64,000 nt of DNA, taken from Lysinibacillus fusiformis. GTDB lineage: Bacteria > Bacillota > Bacilli > Bacillales_A > Planococcaceae. The stretch covers positions 310,001 to 374,000 of the forward strand of contig NZ_CP070490.1 in the NCBI RefSeq assembly GCF_016925635.1. Reading direction: 5' to 3'. The notes beneath the pieces were generated by a model. The model was not told the DNA's origin. It did not search any database and was given only the letters and a program-made list of their open reading frames with translations. Below are positions 52,364 through 62,285 of this stretch, one piece after another (positions within the stretch are counted from its first letter, which is position 1; every line of letters starts with the position of its first letter). The position numbers were made by a program, and so were the translations under genes.

Positions 52364-53542
52364 ATGGCGAGTATAACAAAGCGTGGAAAGACGTGGCAGT
52401 ATTGTGTTAGTAGAATGGTCGATGGAAAGTATAAACCTATACGGAAAGGTGGTTTCAGTACCAAAAAGGAAGCAACAATTGCAGCAGCAGCTATTGAATC
52501 TAACATTGGGAAGAATGGCATCCCACTAATTCAACAAGATATTCCTTTCACTAAGTATTTTATGGATTGGGTAAAAACATATAAAACCGATATCTCTGAC
52601 ATTACGATGAGAGCCTATACAGCTACTTACAATAAAATGTTTGAGTACTTTGGTGAAATGCCCATACAGCAGATTACAAAACGTAATTATCAAGAGTTTA
52701 TGAATGATTTAGGAACAAAATTTGCGAGGGATACAAATCGTAAGTTAAATGGATACGTCCGAACATGTTTGTTAGAAGCAATTGACGAAGGACTAATAAA
52801 GAATGATTTCACTCGCAATATTACTATTACTGGGGCATCTTCAAAAAAAGGGTCTGAAAAATTTTTAAACCTTACTGATACTGAAAGGCTCTTATTTTAC
52901 TTAAAAGATCATGTTGAGAAAAACATAAATAACTTACAAAACGTTGATAATGGTATCGAGAATTTATTACTACTTCTCGCCTTAACTTCTGGTATGCGTT
53001 ATGGTGAATTAGTTGGCCTCATCGAGACAGATTTTAACTTTAAGGAGAGTTTCATTCGTGTAGAACGGCAATGGAAATACAAAGAAGGCGGTGGCTTTGG
53101 TGACTTAAAAAATGAAAGCTCTGAGCGTACGATAACTATTGATACAGAGACTATGCTATTATTTAAGAAATTTTTTAAATATCGTACATCACATTCAGAT
53201 AATCAACATCAACTAGTGTTCTTTGAAGACACATCCGATATTTTAGTTGTCACAAATGATCGATTAAATGATGTACTACGGGCAGCATTGAAACATCTTA
53301 AAATAACACCACTCATTACTGCTCATGGATTACGCCACACACATGCGAGTATTTTACTTTTCGAAGAAGTAAATTTGATTTATGTGTCTGAACGTCTAGG
53401 TCATTCAAGTATTGAAATTACTTCTTCTACATATGCCCATGTGCTAAAAGAATTGCGTGAACGTGATTCCAGAAAAACAGCAGATGTATTTAAAAAGATG
53501 ATGTTAATGCCTTCCACTAATATAGAGCGTGTAGATGTGTAG
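52364..53542 (+). CDS. int: Prophage integrase (tyrosine recombinase)
   Basis: 392 aa from the ATG at 52364 (GGGGGTG upstream). N-terminal AP2-like arm-binding domain (SITKRGKTWQYCVSRMVDGK), core-binding SAM-like domain (about 60-160) and a catalytic domain with Arg in SGMRYGELVGL, HxxR in THGLRHTHAS, and the final His and Tyr in LGHSSIEITSSTYAHVL. Its stop codon lies inside the arm-site repeat at 53537-53557. It integrates the phage at the tRNA-Arg. Confidence 0.95.
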   Translation: MASITKRGKTWQYCVSRMVDGKYKPIRKGGFSTKKEATIAAAAIESNIGKNGIPLIQQDIPFTKYFMDWVKTYKTDISDITMRAYTATYNKMFEYFGEMPIQQITKRNYQEFMNDLGTKFARDTNRKLNGYVRTCLLEAIDEGLIKNDFTRNITITGASSKKGSEKFLNLTDTERLLFYLKDHVEKNINNLQNVDNGIENLLLLLALTSGMRYGELVGLIETDFNFKESFIRVERQWKYKEGGGFGDLKNESSERTITIDTETMLLFKKFFKYRTSHSDNQHQLVFFEDTSDILVVTNDRLNDVLRAALKHLKITPLITAHGLRHTHASILLFEEVNLIYVSERLGHSSIEITSSTYAHVLKELRERDSRKTADVFKKMMLMPSTNIERVDV

Positions 53543-53557
53543 AAAATGTGTAGAAAA
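53529..53557. promoter_or_regulatory. Putative integrase arm-type sites, P side
   Basis: GTGTAGAT followed by GTGTAGAAAATGTGTAGAAAA (53537-53557) in tandem; the 20-base core repeats at 18101-18120. They overlap the int stop codon and lie 120 bp from the attR core. Confidence 0.65.
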
Positions 53558-53600
53558 CTTTTATTTTTTATCTCTTTTTAACGACTTCTAAAAAATACTA

Positions 53601-53644
53601 AAAACACCTTAAATCCTTGATATTAAAGGATTTAAGGTGTTTTT
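53601..53644. terminator. Strong palindromic terminator after int
   Basis: AAAACACCTTAAATCCTT pairs perfectly with AAGGATTTAAGGTGTTTT around an 7-nt loop; it can also act on the tRNA transcript from the other side. Confidence 0.9.
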
Positions 53645-53680
53645 CACACTGTAGTTTCTCTTTCTAAAACTACCTATTGA

Positions 53681-53754
<74 letters not shown>

Positions 53755-53974
53755 ATGATGTCGTTTCTTATGTATTCCATAGGAAGGACAATACTTATTA
53801 TATGTAATTTATAGCATAATGTCAACATTAATTTTACTATGTAGGCAAGGTTTGCCTCATATTTTTTATCATATGTTGCCTCAGCATTCATTATACCATT
53901 TCTTCACCCTCTTAACAGGACGAATAGCAAATATTTGCTACACTATTGGCGATAAAAAAGTAGGAGGTATGCGG

Positions 53975-54721
53975 ATGTTTAAAGATGTAGTCGTTATTGT
54001 CACAGGTGGTGCACAAGGAATTGGTAAGGGCATTACGCTTGCATATGCACAACAAGGTGCAAAAGTGGTGATTGGTGATTTGAACGCAGGCTTAGGACAA
54101 CAGTTAGCACAGGATATGCTTGCTCAGGGCTACTTTGCATTATTTGTGCCAACGGATGTGACAAAGGAACAGGATATCATTCATTTGATGCAGCGAGCTG
54201 TTGAGCAATATGGGACCATTCATATTTTAATTAATAATGCTGGGAAGTTTAAGCATCAATCTCCTTACGAGGTGACGTTTGATGAGTGGCATGATTTGTT
54301 GCAGACGAATTTAACGAGTACCTTTTTCTGTGCCAGAGAGGCTGCAAAAGTGATGCGACATAATGCTAAGGGTGGTTCAATTGTTTCGCTGGCCTCAACG
54401 CGAGCTGAAATGTCAGAGCCTCATACAGAAGCTTATGCGGCTACAAAGGGTGGGATTGTGGCGTTAACACATGCTTTAGCGCGATCTTTAGGACCAGATC
54501 AAATTACAGTGAATTGTATTTCACCTGGGTGGATTGAAACAGGTGATTACGAGGCACTACGGCCAATCGATCATGCGCAGCATTTGTCAGGAAGGGTGGG
54601 TCTGCCTGAAGATATTGCACAGGCTTGTCTCTATCTAACAAACCCGTTGAATAACTTTGTGACAGGTATTAATCTTACAGTCGATGGTGGCATGACGAAG
54701 AAAATGATTTATGAGGCGTAA
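53975..54721 (+). CDS. SDR-family oxidoreductase
   Basis: 248 aa from the ATG at 53975 (TAGGAGG upstream). TGGAQGIGKG is the NAD(P) motif, NNAG and YAATKGG (active Tyr and Lys) follow, and the end NLTVDGGMTKK is typical. A classical short-chain dehydrogenase with unknown substrate. The open frame from 53819 is not used. Confidence 0.92.
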   Translation: MFKDVVVIVTGGAQGIGKGITLAYAQQGAKVVIGDLNAGLGQQLAQDMLAQGYFALFVPTDVTKEQDIIHLMQRAVEQYGTIHILINNAGKFKHQSPYEVTFDEWHDLLQTNLTSTFFCAREAAKVMRHNAKGGSIVSLASTRAEMSEPHTEAYAATKGGIVALTHALARSLGPDQITVNCISPGWIETGDYEALRPIDHAQHLSGRVGLPEDIAQACLYLTNPLNNFVTGINLTVDGGMTKKMIYEA

Positions 54722-54814
54722 TTTTGTCGTCTCTTCTTTTCTTTCTTGTTCTTCATACTCCGAGATTCCTTAGAGTATGCTACTGTAGGAAAAAGAACAA
54801 GAAGGAGTGAAGCC

Positions 54815-55465
54815 TTGTACCCCTATGCAAATGGTTTTTCATTAAGCCAGCTGTATCACGCTCCCTATACGCACTATACAGCTCCGATTCGTCACTTTTT
54901 ACAGTCTAATGATTACAGACGCTGTATTAGTAAAGGCGAAGCGGATTTTATGGCTATGAACCGCTTACTTTGGATGGAGCATGTGAATTGGACACGGATG
55001 ACCATTATTAGCATTGTGTTTAATTTGCCCGATTTACCCTTTGTGCAGCAGCGTTTGCTACGAAATGCAACCGATTTAGGGAATTGTCTACGCCCCTTTT
55101 ATGGTGACTCCGTGGCGGATCGTTATGCAGCTTTAATTAAAGAGCATCTGGTAATTGCGGCTCAATTAGTGACAGCTGCAGCAAAAGGAGACGCTACCAC
55201 AGCGGAAGCAAAAGAGAAGGAATGGTATCGTAATGCAGATGATATTGCTTTCTTTTTGCATACAATCAATCCATACCTAAGTAAAGAGGCAGTACAAAAA
55301 ATGTTTTATACGCATTTAGCTTTAACGAAAAATGAAGCTGTCACCATGATACAAAAAGATTATCAGGCAGATGTCGATGTATTTGATGAAATTGAAGCAG
55401 AGGCACTTGCGATGTCAGATATGATTGCCAGCGCCATCGTGATGCAATTTTGTTACCTCTTTTAG
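54815..55465 (+). CDS. DUF2935-like/uncharacterised helical protein
   Basis: 216 aa from the TTG at 54815 (AAGGAGTG upstream). Helical with recurrent LWMEHVNWTRMTIISIVFNL, RNADDIAFFLHTINPYL, LALTKNEAVTMIQKDYQADV. A family of unknown function widespread in Bacillaceae, with clear coding potential. It ends convergent to the YqjF-like gene, overlapping by four bases. Confidence 0.75.
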   Translation: MYPYANGFSLSQLYHAPYTHYTAPIRHFLQSNDYRRCISKGEADFMAMNRLLWMEHVNWTRMTIISIVFNLPDLPFVQQRLLRNATDLGNCLRPFYGDSVADRYAALIKEHLVIAAQLVTAAAKGDATTAEAKEKEWYRNADDIAFFLHTINPYLSKEAVQKMFYTHLALTKNEAVTMIQKDYQADVDVFDEIEAEALAMSDMIASAIVMQFCYLF

Positions 55466-56160
55466 TGTAAAAATCTTGATGCATTTATGTCCATTTTACG
55501 CTCAACTGCTGGAGGAAAAACTCTCGCCACTTTGTTTTTGGCATAATGTGCACGAGGCTGCATGCCTTGGAAGCTCCCCTTCATAAAAGAGGCTAATGTA
55601 TTGCTTTGAATCGTTACTGTCGCTCGCTTTAATTCCCATGGGGAGTGGTGAATATCAATGCGGAAAAGTGTATCCTTCCATTTCGCCCATGAATGATAAC
55701 GCTCTACAATCCATTGGTCGAAATTAGTATTGGTCTTGTCTCCTATTGTACAAGTAACCCTCAATCTTTCATCACTTACTTTGTAATGGCTTGTATATGA
55801 ATAGTGATCCCCTCTTTGTTTTACTAGGATATTGGAATGGCGATATGGCAAGCTCCCTATTGCCGTAATTTTTGATAGGAAATAATTCGTCACATCTAAA
55901 TGAAAAAAATAGATGCCTTTCATGCCGTTATACTCCACATATGTTCGGACATTCAACTGTAAATAAGTGTTCATCCCAGGAAGAGGTGGTAGAAAGCGTA
56001 GCCGATGTCGATAAACTTTAAAAAGGACAGCGCTGATCCAAGCATTTTGCTCAAATAGATCGAGCTTCAGTTCTTGAGGTACATGTTTTTCGAGTTCTTG
56101 AGGGGCTATCGGCCAATGTAAAAATAAAACATCTTGCCATGTTTGAGTCATCATCCACAT
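55462..56160 (-). CDS. YqjF-family (DUF2071) protein
   Basis: 232 aa. DUF2071 features: VLFLHWPIAPQELEKHVPQE, LNVRTYVEYNGMKGIYFFHL and a beta-rich ligand-binding-like fold. Function unknown. Its ribosome site (GAAAGGAG) lies inside a 12-bp palindromic hairpin (56166-56204), so translation may be controlled. Confidence 0.88.
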   Translation of the reverse strand: MWMMTQTWQDVLFLHWPIAPQELEKHVPQELKLDLFEQNAWISAVLFKVYRHRLRFLPPLPGMNTYLQLNVRTYVEYNGMKGIYFFHLDVTNYFLSKITAIGSLPYRHSNILVKQRGDHYSYTSHYKVSDERLRVTCTIGDKTNTNFDQWIVERYHSWAKWKDTLFRIDIHHSPWELKRATVTIQSNTLASFMKGSFQGMQPRAHYAKNKVARVFPPAVERKMDINASRFLH

Positions 56161-56165
56161 AGTAA

Positions 56166-56204
56166 AACTCCTTTCTAATCACTAGTTTTTCCTAGAAAGG
56201 AGTT
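56166..56204 (-). promoter_or_regulatory. Hairpin that hides the YqjF ribosome site
   Basis: AACTCCTTTCTA pairs perfectly with TAGAAAGGAGTT, loop of 15 nt. The 3' arm (on the minus strand) is the ribosome site AGAAAGGAGTT, seven bases before the ATG. It may also act as terminator of the small gene upstream. Confidence 0.55.
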
Positions 56205-56219
56205 ATTCAAACAAACGGT

Positions 56220-56381
56220 CTATTGATCCTGCTCAGCAGACTCTATTTCGACATAACGATAATATAAATTTCGTAATTCAGATTCTTTATATAAGCCTAA
56301 ATGATTTTTAAATTGAGGATGAACCATTATTCCATGAGCACGTAATACTTTGACAAACCAACCCTTTGAATACTTATGCAC
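56220..56381 (-). CDS. DUF2639-like small protein
   Basis: 53 aa from the GTG at 56381 (AAAGGAGAATAGG upstream). MHKYSKGWFVKVLRAHGIMV... ELRNLYYRYVEIE is like the DUF2639 family (YflJ-like: SKGWYVK ELK.. ..LRNLY). Function unknown. Confidence 0.75.
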   Translation of the reverse strand: MHKYSKGWFVKVLRAHGIMVHPQFKNHLGLYKESELRNLYYRYVEIESAEQDQ

Positions 56382-56460
56382 CGACCCTATTCTCCTTTAT
56401 CTTTATTCATACATAGAATATGCGTTTGAGTACGGGAGAGTGCCTTTATACAAATAAATA

Positions 56461-56491
56461 AAAAACGAGAGAATAACTAGCTCTCGTTTTT
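56461..56491 (-). terminator. Terminator of selO
   Basis: AAAAACGAGAG pairs with CTCTCGTTTTT. Confidence 0.85.
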
Positions 56492-56493
56492 AC

Positions 56494-57954
56494 TTATGTG
56501 CCACAAAACGTACGATATGGTTGATTCGTCGGTTCAGGTAATGAAGCGTATTCTTGTTGCTCTTCCGTATGGGCGTAGGGCTGAGCAAGGATTTTTAGTA
56601 AGCTGTTCATCACGCTATAATCGCCTCGTTCAACAGCCGCTTCTAAAGCTTCTTCTACCCTGTGATTACGGGGAATAACAGCTGGATTATGTTGACGCAT
56701 TAATTGCTGTGACATGTCTTTTGTTTGCTGCTGTCTCGCTAATCGAGCTTGCCATTTGTGATGCCAGTCTTTAAAAGCTGAGGCATTAAATAATGGGGAA
56801 TCCTCCAATTGCTCAAACGTTAAGGCGATAAATGTATTGGTATAATCAGCTTGGTATTGCTGCATAAGCTGAAGAAGCTCTTCAACAAGCTTGATGTCTT
56901 CTTGCTCCTCATTAAAAATGCCAAGCTTTGCACGCATGCCTTCCAACCAATTTTCTACATATAATTTTGGATACTGTTGTAGGGTATCTTGTGCCAGTTG
57001 AATGGCTTTTTCTTGATCATCATCAATTAAAGGTAGTAAGGACTCAGCTAAGCGAGTTAAATTCCAGCCACCAATGTTGGGCTGATTTCCATAAGCATAA
57101 CGTCCTTGGCGATCAATAGAGCTAAACACAGTCGCGGGATCATAGATGTCCATGAATGCACAAGGACCATAATCAATGGTTTCACCGCTAATGGTCATAT
57201 TATCTGTGTTCATGACGCCATGAATAAAGCCCACTAACTGCCACTTGGCTATAAGGGACGCTTGTTTCTTCATGACTTCTTGTAGCAAATAAAGATAACG
57301 ATTTTGACCGCCAATATTAGCTGGGTAATGTCGTTCTAATGCATAATCAGCTAAGAGCTGTAGCTCCTCATCTGTACCCCATTGCGCGGCATATTGAAAG
57401 GTCCCTACCCGCAAATGGCTACTTGCAACTCGTGTGACAATAGCGCCTGGTAGTTCCGTTTCTCGTATAATCATTTCACCTGTAGTTACTACTGCTAGAC
57501 TGCGTGAAGTGGGAATACCTAACGCAAACATCGCTTCACTCATGATATACTCCCTTAGCATTGGACCTAATGCGGCTCGTCCATCCCCTCCACGAGAATA
57601 AGGTGTTCTACCTGATCCTTTTAGAGCAATGTCATATCGATCGTTTTGAGGTGTGATTTGTTCCCCATATAATAGAGCTCTACCATCACCTAGCATATTA
57701 AAATGACCAAATTGATGCCCTGCGTAGGCCTGTGCAATCGGTTCGCCACCTTCTGGGATTGTATTACCAGCTAAAACAGCTAAAGCTTCCTCACTCTTTA
57801 AAGCCTGAATGTCTAATCCGAGTGATGCTGCAACTGCTTCATTTAACAAGATCAATTTTGGTGAACGAACAGGATTTAACGATATGTCGGAATAAAAAAT
57901 ACTTGGTAGTTGAACGTAACTATTATCAAAATGCCAGCCAATTGTTTTTTCCAT
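56494..57954 (-). CDS. selO: Protein adenylyltransferase SelO (YdiU family)
   Basis: 486 aa from the ATG at 57954 (AAAGGAGAAAAC upstream). The pseudokinase motifs are visible: [38 protein letters not shown] and [20 protein letters not shown]. SelO transfers AMP to proteins in the redox response. Good family length; the frame's extra N-terminal 18 codons are not used. Confidence 0.94.
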   Translation of the reverse strand: MEKTIGWHFDNSYVQLPSIFYSDISLNPVRSPKLILLNEAVAASLGLDIQALKSEEALAVLAGNTIPEGGEPIAQAYAGHQFGHFNMLGDGRALLYGEQITPQNDRYDIALKGSGRTPYSRGGDGRAALGPMLREYIMSEAMFALGIPTSRSLAVVTTGEMIIRETELPGAIVTRVASSHLRVGTFQYAAQWGTDEELQLLADYALERHYPANIGGQNRYLYLLQEVMKKQASLIAKWQLVGFIHGVMNTDNMTISGETIDYGPCAFMDIYDPATVFSSIDRQGRYAYGNQPNIGGWNLTRLAESLLPLIDDDQEKAIQLAQDTLQQYPKLYVENWLEGMRAKLGIFNEEQEDIKLVEELLQLMQQYQADYTNTFIALTFEQLEDSPLFNASAFKDWHHKWQARLARQQQTKDMSQQLMRQHNPAVIPRNHRVEEALEAAVERGDYSVMNSLLKILAQPYAHTEEQQEYASLPEPTNQPYRTFCGT

Positions 57955-58043
57955 GTTTTCTCCTTTATTGCCTTTACGATTTATTTTTGCTATTTCAGCA
58001 TTAATCATTCCTAGTCAATTTTACCACTATCAGCAGCCCAAAT

Positions 58044-58078
58044 AAAAATCCGCATACTTTGATAGTCATGCGGATTTT
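58044..58078 (-). terminator. Terminator of ysnB
   Basis: AAAATCCGCAT pairs with ATGCGGATTTT, T-tract on the minus strand. Confidence 0.85.
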
Positions 58079-58083
58079 CCCTA

Positions 58084-58587
58084 TTATTGTCGGTCAAATG
58101 TATATGTAGCCATACATTGATTGTCATCTGTCATGCAATCGACTTTAAAAGATGTTGCATTGATTTCCACAACAGCAAAGCTTTTCTCTTTACGACCACG
58201 TGGTTTTAATAAGCTGCCCGGATTTAAAAATAAGATATCATCCATCATTTCGGCACCGAGAATATGAGAATGACCAAAACAAACGATTTGTGCACCTACT
58301 TCTTTTGCACGATAGGATAAGGATAAGATGGAATTTTTCACATTGAATAAATGACCGTGTGTCACAAAAATCTTTACATCATGGACAGTGAAAATTTCTT
58401 CTTCGGGGAAAGCTTTCTCACGATCACAGTTTCCACGTACTTTTTTCAATCCTTCTAATGCCGTATGTGAGTAGGGAAGTTCACTATCTCCACAATGAAT
58501 CACAACAGCTATTTCAGGATAAAAGCCTTTAACCTTTTCGATGACATGGCTATCACCATGTGTATCGCTCATAACAAGTATTTTCAT
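58084..58587 (-). CDS. YfcE/MJ0936-type metallophosphoesterase (YsnB)
   Basis: 167 aa from the ATG at 58587 (AGAGGTG upstream). Motifs MSDTHGD, HCGDSE, VRGNCD, THGHLFNV and GHSHI are those of the metallophosphoesterase family. It lies directly after rdgB, as ysnB does in B. subtilis. Confidence 0.92.
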   Translation of the reverse strand: MKILVMSDTHGDSHVIEKVKGFYPEIAVVIHCGDSELPYSHTALEGLKKVRGNCDREKAFPEEEIFTVHDVKIFVTHGHLFNVKNSILSLSYRAKEVGAQIVCFGHSHILGAEMMDDILFLNPGSLLKPRGRKEKSFAVVEINATSFKVDCMTDDNQCMATYTFDRQ

Positions 58588-58599
58588 GGATATCACCTC

Positions 58600-59193
58600 T
58601 TATTTGATAAGATTCGGTAATTGCTCCTTTAACTTGCGGATGGCATTGCCACGGTGAGAAATAGAGCCTTTTTCCTCTGGTGAAAGCTCTGCCATCATAC
58701 GATTTAAGCTTGGCACGAAAAAGATTGGATCATAGCCAAAGCCATTCGTTCCACGCTTTTCATGGGCAATGACACCTTCACATGTGCCAAATACCGTTGT
58801 TGTTGCAAAATCAGGTCCTGCAATTGCAATACAGCAGCAAAAACGTGCTGACCGCTTGTCATCTTCGACACCTTGTAAATTTTCTAACAGCTTGATCATG
58901 TTTGCTTCATCATCATGGTCACCAGCATAGCGAGCAGAATACACGCCTGGGTCTCCATTTAATGCATCTACTGCTAAGCCACTATCATCTGCAATAACAA
59001 TGGTACCAATCTCCTTCGCTAATGCTTCTGCTTTTAAGATGGCATTTTCTTCGAATGTTGTTCCTGTTTCTTCTATTTCCATTTCTGGTGCCACTTCAAA
59101 CATTGTCACGACTTCATAACCAAGTGGGCCAAATAATGCTTCAAAGTCTTTTGCTTTTCCTTTATTTTTTGTGGCGATGACTACTTGTTTCAT
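58600..59193 (-). CDS. rdgB: XTP/dITP diphosphatase RdgB
   Basis: 197 aa from the ATG at 59193. The motifs ATKNKGKAKDFE (substrate), FEENAILKA, IADDSGLAVDALNGDPGVYSAR, TNGFGYDPIF and SHRGNA are all present. It cleans the nucleotide pool of inosine and xanthosine triphosphates. It starts one base after the rph stop, so they form an operon. Confidence 0.95.
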   Translation of the reverse strand: MKQVVIATKNKGKAKDFEALFGPLGYEVVTMFEVAPEMEIEETGTTFEENAILKAEALAKEIGTIVIADDSGLAVDALNGDPGVYSARYAGDHDDEANMIKLLENLQGVEDDKRSARFCCCIAIAGPDFATTTVFGTCEGVIAHEKRGTNGFGYDPIFFVPSLNRMMAELSPEEKGSISHRGNAIRKLKEQLPNLIK

Positions 59194-59194
59194 A

Positions 59195-59944
59195 CTATTG
59201 ATTCCCTCCAACCTTGTTTGCCAGTTCACCAAGCGTTATTTTTTGAAGTTCAACTAATTGTTGTATGCCTTTTTCACCTAGTGCTAACAATTCATTTAGT
59301 TCTTGACGAGAAAAAGTGGCTTCCTCTCCAGTACCTTGTATTTCTACAAATCGTCCTGCGCCCGTCATTACAATGTTCATATCAACAGCTGCAGCCACAT
59401 CTTCTACATAATTTAAATCGAGAATAGCACCTTGTTCTTCTACAATCCCAACACTTGTTGCTGCCAAAAAGTCTGTTACTGGGAATTTTTCGAATGGCTT
59501 TTCTTCAGCAAATTTAGCAATGGCTTGTGTCATGGCAACAAATGCTCCCGTAATGGATGCTGTACGAGTACCACCATCAGCTTGAATGACATCACAGTCA
59601 ATCCATACAGTACGCTCGCCTAGTGCCTCTAAATCGACTACAGCACGTAATGCACGCCCAATTAAGCGCTGAATCTCCATTGTACGTCCATTGACTTTCC
59701 CACGAGAGGATTCACGTGGTGTACGTTGAGCGGTTGCACGTGGCAGCATGGAATATTCGGCTGTGATCCATCCTTTCCCTTGCCCACGTAAAAAGCCAGG
59801 TACCTTGTCTTCAATCGTTGCTGTGCAAATTACTTTTGTATTGCCTACTTGAATTAATACGGAGCCTTCTGGATGTAATAGATACTCGCTATCTATTTTC
59901 ACAGGTCTTAGCCCATCTGCATTTCTACCATCAAATCTTGTCAT
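59195..59944 (-). CDS. rph: Ribonuclease PH
   Basis: 249 aa from the ATG at 59944 (TTAGGAGG upstream). [51 protein letters not shown] are typical. It trims tRNA 3' ends with phosphate. Operon with rdgB and ysnB. Confidence 0.95.
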   Translation of the reverse strand: MTRFDGRNADGLRPVKIDSEYLLHPEGSVLIQVGNTKVICTATIEDKVPGFLRGQGKGWITAEYSMLPRATAQRTPRESSRGKVNGRTMEIQRLIGRALRAVVDLEALGERTVWIDCDVIQADGGTRTASITGAFVAMTQAIAKFAEEKPFEKFPVTDFLAATSVGIVEEQGAILDLNYVEDVAAAVDMNIVMTGAGRFVEIQGTGEEATFSRQELNELLALGEKGIQQLVELQKITLGELANKVGGNQ

Positions 59945-60045
59945 ATTTTTCGTTCCTCCTAAAAACTTTCGCGCCCTCATCTTATCATAATTTGTGCCAT
60001 CAAAAAAGTACTCAATGGTGGCTTATGTACAATGCTGAAAACGGC

Positions 60046-60082
60046 AAAAATCAGCCTAGCCTGTTGCTAAGCTGATTTTTTA
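60046..60082 (-). terminator. Terminator overlapping the murI stop
   Basis: AAAAATCAGCCTAGC pairs with GCTAAGCTGATTTTT. Confidence 0.8.
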
Positions 60083-60877
60083 TTTTAATGTGATACGTTT
60101 TATGTCGAGAGTACCTTGTTCTAACCAATTCTCAGCAATCGAACGGAAAATTGGAACAGAACCAGTTGCAAAAAATTTATGAGCAGGCACCGCATTTGCA
60201 TTTGCTAAAGTGCCGTTATACGCTAACATTTCCTGAACATCCTTTGCTGTTTCCTCCGCAGAAGATAGTACATTCACATCTTCTCCGACAACAGCTTCAA
60301 TTTGTTTTTGTAGAATAGGATAATGTGTACACCCTAAAATAACCGTATCAAATTGTCGATTTTTCAACGGCTTTAAGCCTTCAGCTATTAAATTATTTGC
60401 AAAGTCACCTTTATATTCGCCACTTTCTACAAGTGGCACGAATGTTGGACAAGCTAGTGGAATAATATGTGTTGACGTATTGAGTGACAACAAGGCTTCT
60501 TCATACGCCCCACTTTTAATCGTTCCTTCTGTTGCAAGCACAACGACTTCATGTCGCTTCGTTTTCTTTACAGCTGCACGTGCGCCAGCATTGATAACAC
60601 CTAGTACCGGAAAAGGCATATTTCTTTGTAAACTTTCGAGTGCTACTGCAGTCGCTGTATTACAAGCTATAACGAGCATCTTAACATTCATTTTTTCGAG
60701 TGCTTTTGCCATTTGCCAAGTAAAATTCCGTACTTCCTGACGACTTCTTGGACCATACGGACACCTTGCTGTATCGCCAATATAATAAATCGTTTCGTTT
60801 GGCAATCGCTTCATGATTTCTTTTGCTACGGTTAAACCGCCTACTCCTGAGTCAATAACGCCTATCGGGGCATTCAT
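60080..60877 (-). CDS. murI: Glutamate racemase (RacE/MurI)
   Basis: 265 aa. The two Cys of the active site are in ACNTATAVAL and GCTHYPIL, and GVIDSGVGGLTVAKEI is typical. It makes D-glutamate for the cell wall. Unlike in B. subtilis, no gerM lies between it and rph. Confidence 0.95.
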   Translation of the reverse strand: MNAPIGVIDSGVGGLTVAKEIMKRLPNETIYYIGDTARCPYGPRSRQEVRNFTWQMAKALEKMNVKMLVIACNTATAVALESLQRNMPFPVLGVINAGARAAVKKTKRHEVVVLATEGTIKSGAYEEALLSLNTSTHIIPLACPTFVPLVESGEYKGDFANNLIAEGLKPLKNRQFDTVILGCTHYPILQKQIEAVVGEDVNVLSSAEETAKDVQEMLAYNGTLANANAVPAHKFFATGSVPIFRSIAENWLEQGTLDIKRITLK

Positions 60878-60887
60878 ACTTTCCGCC

Positions 60888-61340
60888 TCAATCCTGTTTC
60901 ATGTGTACATGTAGTTTCTCTAAGTAGCTTGATAATTGCGCGACTTCTTGTTCATTAAAACCAACAAGCATCTCTTGCAAGTATTGCTGTCTTTTTTCAA
61001 TAACTTCTTGAATAATACGTTCGCCTTTTTCGAGAAGATGAACGACAACGACACGGCGATCATTTTCATCACGCACACGCTTGACTAATTCATTTTTCTC
61101 CATTCGGTCCACTAAATCTGTTGTCGTGCTAAAAGCTAAATATAGACGGTTTGATAATTCGCCAATTGTAATATCACCAAGCTCTTCTAACCACTGTAAT
61201 GCAACAAATTGTGGCGGCGTAATCGCATAATCGGAAACAATTTCTCTTCCCTTTTGCTTCACGATGGCCGCTATATAGCGTAATTCCTTTTCAACCGTTG
61301 CAACGGTTTCAGGTGAGTGCTTTGTTACTTCATCCGACAT
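60888..61340 (-). CDS. MarR-family regulator (YsmB-like)
   Basis: 150 aa. Winged HTH with ITIGELSNRLYLAFSTTTDL VDRME and DRRVVVVHLLEKG. Same position as ysmB of B. subtilis between gerE and racE. Confidence 0.9.
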   Translation of the reverse strand: MSDEVTKHSPETVATVEKELRYIAAIVKQKGREIVSDYAITPPQFVALQWLEELGDITIGELSNRLYLAFSTTTDLVDRMEKNELVKRVRDENDRRVVVVHLLEKGERIIQEVIEKRQQYLQEMLVGFNEQEVAQLSSYLEKLHVHMKQD

Positions 61341-61414
61341 ATAACTATTTCACTCCTAAAAATACGTTGAATAGTTCTATTTTGTCGTTTTTTTCACGAA
61401 ATAGCAAGTGTCCA

Positions 61415-61636
61415 TTAGTCTAATTTAAATTCTTCCAAGCGTAACAGCTCAATTAACGCCTGAGATCGATTCGTTACACCTAGCTTTTGAATTGTATTGG
61501 AAATGTGATTTCGCACTGTTTTTTCACTAATACCAAGCTGCTCTGCAATATCTCTCGTTGTTTTTTCAGCTAATAAAAGCGCAAATATTTCACGTTCTCG
61601 GTTTGTTAAAAGAGAACGATGATGAGAGCCATTCAT
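61415..61636 (-). CDS. gerE: Spore germination regulator GerE
   Basis: 73 aa, GGAGGAGGG upstream. The whole protein is a LuxR-type HTH: LTNREREIFALLLAEKTTRD, ISEKTVRNHISNTIQKLGVT. GerE acts in the mother cell late in sporulation. Its presence identifies a spore former. Confidence 0.95.
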   Translation of the reverse strand: MNGSHHRSLLTNREREIFALLLAEKTTRDIAEQLGISEKTVRNHISNTIQKLGVTNRSQALIELLRLEEFKLD

Positions 61637-61823
61637 TCAGTTACACCCTCCTCCCCCGCACGTATTGTAACTTATGTTAAGGGGCAGGAAGCGGTGACGG
61701 CTATTTGCATGATTATTCCATGTTTCCTTAAAAATTTCGAAAATTACATAGATACATTCGTAAATTTTACTTAAAATGTAATTCCTACTATTTTAATAAA
61801 TTTACATATAGTTACATATTGAA

Positions 61824-62285
61824 CTAGTGAGGTAGAATAGCCAACTGAATTAATTTCGTTTTTTCTTCCTCTGAGATCGGCACACTTTTACCTGTGCGAG
61901 GGTCCATTTGCACAATCGTTCCACGGCCAGTGAAACAAATTTCGTCCCTTTGATTTTTTGCTAGATAATGAATATCCATCGAAGAATTCCCAACTTGCGC
62001 GATTTTTGTATAAATGCGTAGAACATCATCAAAGAAAACCTGCTTTACATAATCACATTGTAAATCGGCTACTATTGGTATAGATTGTACATCATCCCCT
62101 GCAGAAGGCATTAAAATACCTAAATGTCGGAAATAATCAATTCTTGCTTGCTCAAAATATGTAAAGCTAATTGTATTGTTCATATGACCATACATGTCTG
62201 TTTCTGAAAATCGCACGCGTACCTCACTATAAAATGAAAAAGCCTTTTCCCACTCTTGAAAATTATCGATATAATTTGCCTTCAT
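61824..62285 (-). CDS. Acyl-CoA thioesterase, hotdog fold (YsmA-like)
   Basis: 153 aa. The 4HBT motif RFSETDMYGHMNNTISFTYF is clear. Same place as ysmA between sdhB and gerE. Substrate unknown. Confidence 0.9.
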   Translation of the reverse strand: MKANYIDNFQEWEKAFSFYSEVRVRFSETDMYGHMNNTISFTYFEQARIDYFRHLGILMPSAGDDVQSIPIVADLQCDYVKQVFFDDVLRIYTKIAQVGNSSMDIHYLAKNQRDEICFTGRGTIVQMDPRTGKSVPISEEEKTKLIQLAILPH

